A DNA stretch of 64,000 bases from Pteria penguin (taxonomy: Eukaryota; Mollusca; Bivalvia; Pterioida; Pteriidae), in NCBI GenBank assembly GCA_035048485.1, contig CM068587.1, positions 30,212,534 to 30,276,533 of the forward strand. Direction: 5' to 3'. The notes below the pieces were generated by a model that ran no database searches, was not told the DNA's origin, and worked only from the letters and a program-made list of their open reading frames with translations. The first letter of the stretch is position 1. Each line of letters starts with the position of its first letter. Below, in pieces: positions 1 through 11,530 of the stretch. Made by a program: the position numbers and the translations under genes.

Positions 1-371
1 TGTTAACATCTAAAGTCATTCACAAGTCATAACAAAAGTTTGGAAACAGTTTAGTAAGAAATGCACTAATGTAATTCATCTGGATTGTGACTTACGCCTT
101 CAATAGACGTGGAGATTTTGTCTTAGTACTGAAATAGAATAAATTATTCATATTCAAACTGGAAATTGACAATTTCAGAATTTGGGGATTTCAATAAAGA
201 TATGTTATTGATTGTCAAATAATTACAGTCAAACTTTGATAACTTGAATGTCAAGAACTTGAAAATCTGTGAAAACTTTAAGAATTAATCATGTGGTCCC
301 AACAATTTTCTATTCATTTTATTAACAGGAAAATTTGGAAAACTCAAGCCTATGAGCACTTGAAGTGATAA

Positions 372-1175
372 TGACAGTCTCTTACACTATGGGTACTCAA
401 AGTGATAGCAAAGGTCCCTTACAATATAGGTACTCGAAGCTACAGCAAAGGTCCCTTACACTATGGGCACTCAAAGTGATATTGAAAGTCTCTTACACTA
501 TGGACACTCAAAGCAATACTGAAAGTCTCTTACACTATGGGCTCTCAAAGTGATATCGAAGGTCCCTTACACTATGGAAACTCAAAGTGATAATGAAGGT
601 CCCTTACATTACGACCACTCAAAGTGATATCAAAGGTCCCTTACACTATGTACACTCAAAGTAATATTGAAAGACCCTTTCACTATGGGCACTCAAAGTG
701 ATATCAAAAGTCCCTTACACTATGGGCACTCAAAGTGATATCGAAGGTCCCTTACACTATGGGCACTCAAAGTGATATCGAAGGTCCCTTACACTATGGG
801 CACTCAAAGTGATATCGAAAGTCCCTTACACTATGGACACTCAAAGTGATATCAAAGGTCCCTTACACTATGGACACTCAAAGTGATATCGAAGGTCCCT
901 TACACTATGGGCACTCAAAGCGATAGCGAAGGTCCCTTTCACTATGGGCACTCAAAGCGATAGCGTAGGTCCCTTACACTATGGGCACTCATAGTAATAT
1001 TGAAGGTCTCTTACACTATGGGCTCTCAAAAAGGTATCAAAAGTCGCTTACACTATGGGCACTCAAAGCGATATCAAAGGTCCCTGACACTTTGGGTTCT
1101 CAAAGTGATATCGAAGGTCCCTTACACTATGGGCTCTCAAAGTGATACTGAAGGTCCTTAACACTATGAGTTATC
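372..1175. repeat. 37-bp tandem array, about 21 copies
   Basis: A head-to-tail array whose unit begins GTCCCTTACACTATGGGCAC and continues with CTCAAAGTGATATCGAAG. The spacing between neighbouring GGTCCC starts is 37 bases (for example 746 and 783). Central copies (about 740-960) are nearly identical; copies at both edges are more diverged, as expected if unequal exchange acts mostly in the middle. Because 37 is not a multiple of three, the short reading frame over the left edge is incidental. No gene is visible in it. Confidence 0.95.
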
Positions 1176-1299
1176 CAAGTTTGATTGTAGTTTTTGATTT
1201 TAAAGATCTAAATACTATTGCACACTACCAGTACATTTACAATAAACCAAAATGTGTTAACGTTGTGAAACACTCAGGTCTTTAAAATTCTTGAAGAGG

Positions 1300-1760
1300 A
1301 CATTAGTTACATGTAGGTCAAAGTTGAAGGTCAAGGATCAAGGTCACAAGGTCTTAATAATATTATCAATGGGAAGGTCACACCACAAGAAACATATATG
1401 AGAAATGGTAATCATTTTTCTAAATGTAGGTCAAACTTGACAGTCAAGGTCACAAGGTCATAAACTACTGTATCAATATAAAGGTTTTACTACAAAAACA
1501 CACACGTGAAATATCAAAGCTTTTTCTCCTATGGTTCAATAGTGAAGGTCAAAATAAAAGGTTTTTTAAATGTAGGTCAAACTTGATGGTCAAGGTCATA
1601 AGGTAATTAATTACAATATCAATGGAGAGGTCTCTCCAAAAGAAATGCACATGTAAAGTATGAAACTGGTATGGTTGTCAAGTTAATGTTCATGTAAGCT
1701 GAAGTTGTTGACAGACCAATAAACATACAGACAGACATGTCAAAAACAATATGCCCCTGA
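1300..1760. repeat. diverged dispersed repeat, AGGTCA-rich (family A)
   Basis: Three diverged sub-units built around phrases such as TGTAGGTCAAACTTGA and CAAGGTCACAAGGTCA, ending in a tail rich in ACAGACAGACA and a conserved CAATATGCCCCTGATCTAT. The same arrangement recurs near 22260-22560, 31080-31420 and 49370-49590, so it is an interspersed repeat family and not a local array. No open frame of note. The many AGGTCA half-sites look like nuclear receptor sites but are simply part of the repeat. Confidence 0.75.
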
Positions 1761-1814
1761 TCTATCGATCCTGAGGACACAGCAGTAAGAAAATTATATA
1801 TAATCTATCATACT

Positions 1815-2892
1815 ACAGGGAATAAACTTAACAGAAATTTTTACGAGCCATGTGGGCTCGTAAGACTCAGAATCTATGGGCCCACACCAATCTTTATGAG
1901 TCCACACTAAAACCATTCAAAAATTGCAAGAAAAACTAATCATTTTTTTTTCTGAATTTTATTACACTACACAACAATTTCTTTCCATTTTTCTCCTTGA
2001 AGTAATCGCCCCGTTTTGTCGGCGATACATTTCGTTTCATGGGAACGGCGAAAAAAAAAAATACTTCCTAAGTGGGCTTGTCGAGCCATAATTTAAAGGT
2101 CAAAGAACAGTAATTAACGAGAGTCGTGATTGGCTGATGGTGTAGGGAGAGGGGAATACTATTTCAATGTATCAGGAGCTGTGATTGAATGAATTTATTT
2201 AATATATCTATAAATAAAGATTGATTCTGCTGTAAAATCATGTTTTTTATCTCATTTCGCTAATGTGGAATAAAATGGTTGCAGTATATAGAGATAGATA
2301 GATAGATAGGTTGTTTACGTTTGAATTTTGGGGATGAGCCGACCGTTTCGATAGAAATTATATTGTATATAGCTAAAATGCAGGATGTGTGTAAATCTTG
2401 CTTAAATTTGTTAATTTAACAAGAGACCTTATGGAAAATGAAATTACTATGCTTTGGTGAAACCCAAGGGCGTAGCCAGAGCGCAAATCATGTGTACGCA
2501 CAAGAAAGGCAGGGGTTTGGGGGAAAAGAAAACCACCACCTCTCTCTCTCTCTCTCTCTATCTCTCTCATGAGATACTATATTTTTGACAAAATGATGTG
2601 TACGCACGTGCGTATTTGGCGTAATGGTAGCTACGCCACTGAAACCAGATACTGCTAACTAACAAATAAAAAGAACTTGTCCGGATTTGAAACATCTAGA
2701 CGCTTAGTTCCGCTTACTCAGTGACGGAATTAAGTGTCTAGATAATTCAGATTAGAATTCAACAAGGAAACGGCCGATTTGTCTTGCAGATTTTTCGTTC
2801 GCCACGTGGGCGAGTAGGAAGTGTTTCTTTGTCGTCCACAACAAATTCTACTCGTCTTGGGCGAGTGGGCGAGCGTTAAGTTTATTCCCTGT
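1815..2892. mobile_element. hAT-like non-autonomous DNA element, about 1.08 kb
   Basis: The two ends form an inverted repeat: ACAGGGAATAAACTTAAC at 1815 and its reverse complement ending at 2892. The CAGGG start is typical of hAT-superfamily termini. The flanking octamers (ATCATACT left, ACTATACT right) agree at 6 of 8 positions, consistent with a decayed 8-bp target duplication. Inside are further inverted GAGCC/GGGCTCG motifs near each end, a GATA run (2293-2310), a TC run (about 2542-2570) and an internal inverted GGCGTAGC pair (2470 and 2630). There is no transposase frame, so it would depend on a relative. Superfamily assignment is inference. Confidence 0.7.
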
Positions 2893-3869
2893 ACTATACT
2901 CATAAAACAGTAATCTTTTATAATTCAGTAAAAGTAACATTTGAATTTCAATTTATTGATAAATATCTTATAGGGTTGACAAGGGAAAGTTTTTATATAT
3001 CAAGGCATCAAGTAATACATGTTTTAGGACTTGGTAAAGGTTACATGCCAATCTGTTTTACTGAAGTATATCTGCTTCATGCAGTGTAATATAAAAAGTT
3101 TATAAGGAAGACTGAGGATGGCATTTGCTCATGCAAGAATAGATGTATAAATACTGATTTTCTTTACATGAAATTCTTTAAACCTTCATGCTCTTTAATT
3201 TATGTTTAACTCTCTTCTTATTATAATAACCAAAGGATGTTTATACGATAATGATTTCATACTCAATAAATTACAGGGTGATTCTTGTACAAAAGTTTGT
3301 AAATGAATACCATACACAAAACATTTTTAAGTTGTAGCTGTAGAATTACTGTATCCCAGTGTATAACAAAGTTATCAGTTATACCATAGAGTTATACACT
3401 TTTATGATTAGTTTCATAGGATAGCAATTCACTAAAATACCTTTTTCATCAAAAATCTATTATTTCATTTCCTGAAGAACAGTAATCATGGAATGTACTT
3501 TTTTATACAGAGGAGGTAATTTTGAGAATTAAGTTAGAAATTATGTTTCTTAATCATTGAGATTTATATTTTTGTATCAATTATATATCTAGTTAAATCC
3601 CAAAATTACCTCCAAACAAGAAACAGAATGAATGTATATATATATGTACAGAGAAGTAAACTTGTCATCAAGGTCATCAGAAGAAAAAGATAACTTTAGC
3701 ATGCTTGTGATATAAAATACTTAGAATCAAGAGCTGCATACACATAATAGAATGAATTGATAGATGCTTTATTATGGAGCCTTAACATTATACTAGGAAT
3801 GGAGAGGTTTATACAAAGGAAAGTGTTACATGCAAGGTTAGTGGCTGCAGAAGTGAAAGTAGAACTTAC
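2893..3869. other. AT-rich non-coding stretch, probably SPATA7 intron
   Basis: No exon with flanking splice sites, no repeat structure and no long frame was seen on either strand. It lies downstream (in gene sense) of the last SPATA7 exon found, so it is most simply an intron whose following exons lie beyond the left edge of the window. Confidence 0.5.
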
Positions 3870-6800
3870 TCTGAACTAAGTCGCTGACTGGTGAGTGTCT
3901 TTGTACCAAATGTTCTATGTCAAAAAAAGAAAGAAAAAAAGATTTGTATATACTGGTACATATGAATGTTGTAAATGAAATATGATAAGGAAAATTCTTT
4001 TTATCAAGGTTTTCAGCACTATGTCAATAAATCATATATCTACTGAACTTCATCCAAGTTTTTTTCCCTAGTCAATATTATGTATTCTAACCTGTTATTG
4101 GTTCTTCCCATAGTTCCCATGGTACCTGTCATTGTCAAATCTCCAGTCTGACCAAAATCAGAAGATTCCATCATTTCACCCTCTCGAATCTTTGACATGC
4201 CAGACTTGAGTTGCTGACTGTTGGCCCTAATCTCTGCCTTTGATGCTTGCTCCTGGATCCAGTTCATGTGATCTTTATCCATAGAAATGTCCAGACGAGG
4301 AACCAACTGCTCTCTATCATTATAATTTGAGAAATCTCGACTCTGTAAACTTTCAAACATGAGTGTTTCTGACATCTCACCAGTTTTATTGAGATGTGAT
4401 GCTGACCTTGGTTTTGCCCGTGGTTTAGGTGAAGGAGGAGCATTTTCCTTTTTTTCAGCAGTAACATCTTCTTCCTTTTGTGACCTTTTTTGAGGTGGTG
4501 GTACATAATATTTTGTCTCGCTTAGCTTCGACTTCCTGTTTGATCGAAGGATTCTAGGTGTAAAGGGTTTGTCAGCCTCTGTGAACACATGCGATCTCTT
4601 TTCTATCAAGTCTCCGTCATATGTTTTTTTGTTTCCAAGAGATGTTTTTGTGGGAAGAAGTGACCTTGACCCAGTGCTATAGGTAGATCTAGCAGTAGAT
4701 CTAGCAGAAGATGGTCTTTTGGGCTGGTCCATTCTAGAGGAGTAGTATGGAGACTGATTGTATGAGGAATTGTGTCTGTCTGTTTCTGACCCTCCATATG
4801 TTGCATGTGAACTGGGATTACCACGTGGTCTTGCAGATTGAGTCCCCCGAAGAGTTGTTCGCATAATTTGCTGTGCCAACCTTTCTTCCTCATCTTCTGG
4901 TTCACCCTTCAATAATATACAGACATAAATTAAAGAAAGTTTAATTAAGGATTGTTTTTCATTTTGTGCGAAACATTGGTGTATGTTTGCAGTCAGACAT
5001 GGCAAAAAGTTCAATGAATTATTTTCAACTGCAAACATACACCAATGCTTTGTACAAACTGAAAAATAATCCTTATATCTATATATTTTTTGCTTTATGA
5101 AAAATAATAATTAAGCCCCCTGGATGGCTTTTTTTGTGTGTAAAAATTGTAATTTCAAGGGCAGCGGTCAAATGACAGAATAGCTGTACAATCCATGATG
5201 CAACATAATTCTAATGGGGTCATGACCCCAATGTAAACATCTGAAAATGGTGTGCAGTTTATTTTTAACTTGCATATAGAGATAATGCAGTTGATGTATA
5301 AATATAAATGTTTACAAAAATCATGATATTGTACCTCATGTGTCCACCCTTGTTCCCTTCCTTAATGATTATAACATTAGGCAGGTGAAAAAAACAATAC
5401 CTCAAATTGAAAGATTTTTTATAAATTTTAAACTTACCCATTGATCCTCATCTAGATAATCATCTTCATATTCTCCGTATGTCATCTGTGAATATGGACG
5501 GACGGGATGGTTTACGGACATTCCAGAAGTGGGTCGTCTTCCAGTCTTCTTTACATAATTTCTTGTCTGTCGATCACGCACTGAAAAGAAGTAAGACATG
5601 TATCAAGCAAACACATATGTCAGTGAAAATTGGGAGATAAATTTTAGAGGAAAACTGCAAACTTCTAAACAGTCTAATAATAACTTAGTTCTAATAGAAT
5701 TTAGAGGACTATGTAAAATGCTTTAATACCTATGGGCTTCAATTACCTAGTATTCCATGTGAAAAACAAATTAATAATAAATAGTAAAATATTTCATAAA
5801 GAATAAATACTCAAAGTAAACCACTCACTTTTCTGACTTGTGCTAACACTTTTAGGAATTCCATTATCAATAGCAGCTGCAAACAGACATCACAGTTATT
5901 ACATGTATATCATATAACACTATATATCACATAGATAACACATCATTTTTATGATTTTACAGGCTTCATTGTTATGATACAGATATGTCTATTGTTTTAT
6001 GCCAAACCAATATTATTTCACCTAAACCATGGTGGTACCCGTCTGGTGTATGGCTTCATAATTTTGACCTAAGCAATGTACCCACACAAGGCATTGAGAG
6101 ATCATTTACATACAAGCCTACCATGATTTGGTGTCTTGGTTTTTACTGTCTCATCCAATGGACAAGACATCGACAAGTCACCAGCCAGGGTCAAACCAAG
6201 GACCGATCAGTCTTGAGACAAGCATGTTACCAACTGAGTTCTGTATTACAGTTCTATAATTGCTGATATGACAGTTATAAAATATAGGTAGATATACTAT
6301 ATATCATTATAGATCATACGGATAACATATCAGTATTACTTCATAAAAATCATAGTTATAATATCGAGGTCACAAGGTCATTAATTATGGCATCAACAGG
6401 AGAGTCTCACCACAAGGAAGATACATGAGAAACACAAAAGCCCTACCTGCTATGACTACAACATTATGTCTGTTATATATATCAAAGCTTTAATATCATA
6501 CAACATTTATAGTGCAATTATAATTTTAAAGGTACACTGTAGCGTAGTGTACACTGCAGCATAGTTACATCATTCATAAATCATTAATGATATCATGGTT
6601 ATGATAGCGTAATTACTATTCATAGTTATTATGGGGCAGGTTTGGTGCAGTGGTCAAGCACTTGGCTTGCGGCGTCGACAATACAGGTTCAATTCCCGGA
6701 TTGCACCATTATGTTTAAGAGGTGGGTTACCTCGTGCTTCCATATCATGATATAACTGAAAAATTCTTGAAAGTGACATAAGACACCAATCAACCAACCA

Positions 6801-7842
6801 ACCAACCATACCAATCACAGCTTGTGTATGACAGTTTTTAATAAGATGGCTATCAATTATTACAATGTAGATATTTTAGCAATTATGAAAAATAAGAGAT
6901 GAATGATATTAATGTAATCCACACATCCAGAACCATCAGGTATAATATTTAAGATCTTAGGATTCACAGCCATTACCATCATTATACTTACGTTTGGCAG
7001 GTATAATATTCAAGGTCTTGGGATTCACGGCCATTACCGTCATCATACTTACGTTTGGCGGGTATAAATTTTAAGGTCTTGGGATTCACGGCCATTACTG
7101 TCATCATACGTATGTTTGGCAGGTATAATATTTAAGATCTTAGCATTTGCTGCCATTACCGTCATTATACTTATGTTAGGCAGATATAATATATAAGATC
7201 TTAGGATTTGCTGCCATTACCGTCATTATACTTATGTTAGGCAGATATAATATTTAAGATCTTAGGATTTGCTGCTTTTAACGTCATTATACTTACTTTT
7301 GGCAGGTATAATATTCAATACCTTAGAATTCACTGCCAGTACCGTCCTTATACTTACGTTTGGCAGGTATAATATTTAATACCTTAGAATTCACTGCCAT
7401 TACCATCCTTATACTTACGTTTGGCTTTTGTAATTTTACTGTAGTGATTCTTCATATGATCTAAAACCATATATTGTGTGGTCAATTTGCTGGATGTAGG
7501 TGCCAAAGCTACAAATAGAATCAATTTATATCCAACTATAATACAAGCAATCACTTATGGCATATACACAATTTGTAACTTTTTACTTTTCAAAAACAAT
7601 AACTTAAGAAAAATTATGATTTCTACTTTTACTACGACCTTTACCTTTGAGTACATTATATAAATTAGTAAGATCATGAAACACTCTAGATTGATAAACA
7701 ACATTTATATAAAGTTTTATTCAAATATCTTTTTGACTTGTTCAAGAATTTGACCTATTTGTCATGTAATTAAACTTGGATTGATGCTCACCACTACTTC
7801 TTAATCCTAACTGTCCCTTCATTGTTTTCATATTCTGTGATC
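3870..7842 (-). CDS. SPATA7: SPATA7 homologue (partial: first exon and 3' end not found)
   Basis: Six phase-compatible minus-strand exons: 7842-7792, 7460-7419, 5876-5829, 5580-5438, 4906-4092 and a weaker small one, 3898-3870. All have GT donors and AG acceptors. The predicted protein resembles vertebrate SPATA7 in order: MKGQLGLRSS (human FKGHLSTKS), HMKNHYSKITKAK (human NHMAVHYNKILSAKA), AIDNGIPKSVSTSQK (human AAVDCSVPVSVSTS), then in the large exon GDLIEKRSHVF...KPFTPRIL...YYVPP (human GDLLDKHSELF...PFTPRTL...YYTP). In vertebrates SPATA7 acts at the photoreceptor connecting cilium and is mutated in retinal dystrophy; a ciliary role here is inference. The 815-base exon also encodes a long Ser/Arg/Pro-rich disordered stretch. 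Not found: the start exon (upstream, above 7842) and the conserved C-terminal half, which should lie left of position 1. The intron at 7418-5877 holds a tandem array that copies the donor. Confidence 0.87.
4947..5074. repeat. long hairpin (about 47-bp arms) in SPATA7 intron
   Basis: Left arm 4947-4993 and right arm 5028-5074 are reverse complements with only a handful of mismatches, including the shared core ATTGGTGTATGTTTGCAGT. The loop is about 34 bases. The arm ends 41 bases before the acceptor of the 815-base exon. It may be a tiny MITE or foldback insertion. Confidence 0.85.
6061..6250 (-). mobile_element. degraded tRNA-type SINE fragment
   Basis: Matches the body of the clearer SINE at 27085-27357: both carry CTTGGTTTTTACTGTCTCAT followed by a short GACAAGACA/GACAGGACA block and a decayed promoter end. 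Orientation is minus, judged from that copy. The tail is missing. The plus-strand frame across it is incidental. Confidence 0.6.
6632..6812 (+). mobile_element. tRNA-derived SINE (family 2) with CAAC-rich tail
   Basis: Starts with a tRNA-like head: an A-box-like GGTGCAGTGGTCAAGCAC and a B-box GGTTCAATTCC. The body has GGTTACCTCGTGCTTCCAT and GAAAAATTCTTGAAAG, and it ends in repeated CAAC (6791-6812). A sister copy lies at 42680-42848 and a shorter one near 55290. These are RNA polymerase III type promoters of a retroposon, not a real tRNA. Confidence 0.78.
6975..7429. repeat. 61-bp tandem array seeded from a SPATA7 splice donor
   Basis: Seven intronic copies of a 61-base unit; the GTTTGGC core recurs at about 6992, 7053, 7113, 7174, 7235, 7296 and 7357. 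The next register (about 7420) is the genuine exon end and donor of the 42-base SPATA7 exon. In gene sense each unit carries CTGCCAAAC followed by GTAAGTATAA or a decayed version. Four of the seven copies keep a usable GTAAG donor (about 6991, 7052, 7295, 7356). The array thus arose by tandem duplication of an exon-intron junction. Confidence 0.9.
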
Positions 7843-8676
7843 CTGCAAAACAATAAGCACAAATAATTTACATTATCCAAGTATCAGACCTAATTGTGTA
7901 ATCACTTGATATGTATATATGACCTACTCATTGATTTACAATTTTCATTAACCTTAAAATAATTCTTAAAATTTACAAGTATATTACTGTTAAAAGAAAT
8001 TTGGTAACATTAAATTTTGAGCACTTTGTTTCTAGCTTATTATCAGCTCTCTTCCATATGTATTCTGCATATAATATATGATATACATGTACCATAGTAT
8101 AATATATAAATACATGCTTTCTGATTAGCTAATTGTGATGACAACAATCCAAACAAAATTTTCCACTGAAAGTGCATTTTTACCCAATATACTGAACTTA
8201 GTCAGCAGTTACTTTTCAGTTATTTTGACAGCAGATTAGTAACTAACAATAAAAAAGTCATGTGATCAAATTATCAGTGACCTGAGTTGTTTGAAACGTT
8301 AACCACTGGTTAAGCTAATCAGTGGTTAAAGTTTGAGAGACAATGAATTTGATTTGTAAGATTCCTGTATGAATATATCTAAATTAAATTAAAATACTAG
8401 TTTCCTATGCTGCATATCAGTACACAGACTATAACTCTAAGTCTTCTCATTTCAAAGATATAAGCAGATGAAATTTAACCATTAGTTAGCTTAACCAGTG
8501 GTTAAAAGTTTCAAAAAACTGGCCCCAGATGTTTTGGTTTATTCAAGCATTATTGTATGTTTTGTACCTTATCTAACATGATTGAATAAAAACTCTTGTA
8601 TCATTGATTCAAATGTACATCGCTAAAGTGCTGTATCATTTCAATACACATCCCCGTCCACATGTTATGATAGATG

Positions 8677-9061
8677 CCAATCTGATTAAGACAATATCAT
8701 TATTCAGCTTCTCTATTTGTTCCATTGCAGATAAAGATATGGCGAAACCCCGTAAGAGGCCATGTCTGGTGAACTTTGATGACGTTTCAGTCACCGAAAC
8801 CATTATTTTCCATAGCCAATCAATGACTCTGCTAGGCACGTGATAGTGACGCAATATGTAACAAACACTGTTCAAAAACTACCTTGTGGGTCACACCTGC
8901 TGGGGATGTCAGTTTCATTCCTAGTAATTTGTAGGCGATCCACTGATTGGCTAGAAATCAGAGTTCAAAAGAACATGACCCCTTACGGAGTTTCGCCAGA
9001 TCTTTATCCGCAATGGGACAAATAGAGAAGCGAAATAAATATATGGTTTTAATCAGATTGG
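8677..9061. mobile_element. MITE-like element with long terminal inverted repeats
   Basis: The ends CCAATCTGATTAA (8677) and its reverse complement (9049-9061) begin arms of roughly 90 bases that stay alignable: each contains GCTTCTCTATTTGT, CCATTGC, GATAAAGAT, TGGCGAAAC and CCGTAAG in the same order. The arms decay towards the middle, where CCAATCA motifs still pair. The overlapping short ORFs on both strands are products of this symmetry. No transposase. The family cannot be named from sequence alone. Confidence 0.82.
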
Positions 9062-11270
9062 ATAGGTGCAGAACAGTAAGTGATGAAATCAAATAAGGAA
9101 GAAAGAAGGGAATGTTCTCAGATATGTTCTAGCCTTACAAATGTTACAGTTTCCAAAAAAAGTTCACTACCATTTTCAAAAATGATCTATATAATGAACT
9201 TAAGATTTAATTTCCACGATTAAATTAATATTATTTACAGTTGGTAGAAGTAAACCACATGTAGACATTGATTTCATCTGATATTTGGTTATAAAAAATT
9301 ACAGAATCCAACGGGTAAAGATTCAAGGATTAGGAGACGATATGCATGGAATAATCAATATATGTATCAAATTATTCCAAAGAAATGGTCAATAGATCTA
9401 GATTAAAAACTGATATATACAGTCAGGGTTTAAGAAAAAAGGGCAAAATGAGTGTAAAGTATCTGAATCTTTTCTTATTTAACTTCAATTATTCAGACTT
9501 TCATTGTTTGTGCAAGGTTGTGAATTTGCACACGCAAGTCAAACATTCAAAATTAATTTATTACTTTTCCATAAATCTTTTTCCAGTGGATGATGCTTAT
9601 TCACTGTAATGATATAACACATGTAGAAAGATGCATTATGATTTTTTTTAGTCCTTTTATTACAACTGGATTAATGAACTGAAGACAATCTATATATGAC
9701 ATGAAGTATAAAGACATTACTAGGGGCTTCCTAAGGAGAAGCTTAATTGAGACTAACAATATGTCACTACTATGAAAATCTGAGAAAATAAAATCCACTG
9801 TCCTTGGCACCTGAAATCAGTGCACCTGAAAATACTTTCGTATTTCTAATAAATTTATTGCCAAGAAACCTATACATTACAGTCAGATTAATTTGACATT
9901 GGTAATGATACCAAATTTGTTAGTATGAATAACAAAATAACAGCTCTGTGACAAATATAAACTTGATTGGGAAATTAACACTGCCATTGAGAACAATAAT
10001 TCTGCAGGAGATCTACATGATTTTTAAGATAGTATATCACTTAAAAATGCTCACAGATTTTTTTTCATATATATTCGGTGCTTGAATTTTTATTCTATTA
10101 AGTATTATAACTTTTTGTTGTATATACCCTTTCATGTTACATTTTTGTAACTGCAGGACTGACATTTTTGCTTTACAAAATCATCACAATTGCCACAAAA
10201 GGATGTAAGTTAACACAATCAAAAATATATTATGACATAAAAATCATACAAGAAATGTTAGAATTTGCCTTCGAAGAAGTCAGTCCCTTAGTTTAAGTGA
10301 AAGGGTCTATTCAGCACTGGTATTACTATTGGAAAAGGCACTAATTAAAGTGATCTTTGGCCAGATTAACAAACGTGTCAAGAAAAGTTATCTTCAGTTA
10401 TGATTAAATTGCTTCAATTTTCTAGACAAGTTTCCATGACAATGTCTGTATAAACATCTGAATTATTGCAAATTTATGGGTGTACAAATCATTGGCATTG
10501 CCATTGACATGATCGGGTGCAAGTAAATTAGAGGTGATCATGTATCTATAGCAACATGAAACAATCTGCGTGCGTATGCACTACCATTACATTTTATTTT
10601 TATTTTCCACTGCTGTCATGTCTTCTGTCTACAGAAAAATCATTAAATTTGAAATATACGGCACAATTTTTGAATTAATAAATCATGTCCCAACATGCAT
10701 GCAAGTCAAAACAGAATGTAAACAAAGTAAATATGTATAGAGAAAGAATGCACCTACTAGTTAAGACCTATTTCCTACAGGTTATGAGATTAATATTTGT
10801 TTCTAGAGTTCCTACTTTCACCTTCTGGGGCTCTCTGGACACCCATAATCCTAAAAAAATTTGTTTCAATCGGTATCCACCATCTTTGTTTTCATGAAGC
10901 GCCACAAGGAGGGCAATTTGCAGAACCAAAACGGTTTGGAAATTTCCGTAACCAATGTCGGGCAAGAGAACATGCATTCATAGTGTAGATCAAATTGCTT
11001 AAAATTTTTCAGTCATATTTGAAATTCTATATATCTTTGCAAATGTAATATATGTCCACATTGTCAGAGACGTTTAAGACTACGTCTTGAAAGCGGAGCC
11101 TAGCAACGGAGACACAGGCAATTTTAGGGCCTAAATATTGAACAGTTTCACTTATATTGGCGAAGTCAGTATCGTAGTTGCCATGTAATCGAAGTTTTTG
11201 TAGTGTTATTCCTGTCTTTTCCATAAATTGTTATTCTTGTGCCTACGATGGATGTTGTTCTACAGCTGAG
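9062..11270. other. intergenic, no gene recognised
   Basis: AT-rich sequence with scattered short frames that lack splice context or protein-like composition. The missing first SPATA7 exon would be expected somewhere here. At 11095-11107 the sequence GGAGCCTAGCAAC differs from an RFX X-box (GTNRCC, short spacer, RGYAAC) at one position; see findings. Confidence 0.4.
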
Positions 11271-11277
11271 TCAGATA

Positions 11278-11530
11278 TCAGTGGCGGATTCAGAGGGGTC
11301 GTAGGGGAGTTCGCCTCTCCCTCCCTAAAGAGAGAGAGAGAGAGAGACGCACCAGATTATTATCCGATGACAGGATGTCTAACCGACTTCATCAGGTGAA
11401 AATTGCGTTGCGGATGTGAAGCGCGCGCCCTTCGGGGAGGGTAGAGATCATAGGTTGGAAGAGAGAGGGGCGTAAAGAAGGTGAGAGGGCAAGCCCTAAA
11501 CCCCCTCTCCTTGTGACGTGTATGTACCTC
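11278..11530. repeat. dispersed GTGGCGGATTCAG-type repeat with AG run
   Basis: Begins CAGTGGCGGATTCAGAGGGG, contains an AG microsatellite (11328-11346) and GC-rich stretches (GCGCGCGCCCTTCGGGG) unlike the AT-rich surroundings. Openings of the type GTGGCGGATCCAG recur at about 40983, near 22049 (decayed) and 59080, indicating a repeat family. No coding capacity. Confidence 0.55.

Noticed and set aside
1300..1760. Clusters of AGGTCA as nuclear receptor response elements
   Set aside because: The motif is part of a dispersed repeat present at several sites in the window, so no specific regulatory role can be argued.
6975..7429. CRISPR-like array
   Set aside because: Units are contiguous and near-identical over their whole 61 bases with no unique spacers, in a eukaryotic intron.
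8604..9025. Opposed 79-codon ORFs as the first exon of SPATA7
   Set aside because: They lie inside a foldback MITE, show no similarity to the SPATA7 N-terminus and lack a phase-1 donor in a suitable place.
11027..11224. 65-codon minus-strand ORF as SPATA7 exon 1
   Set aside because: No donor in the needed phase and no similarity to the family N-terminus; position near an X-box-like site alone is not enough.
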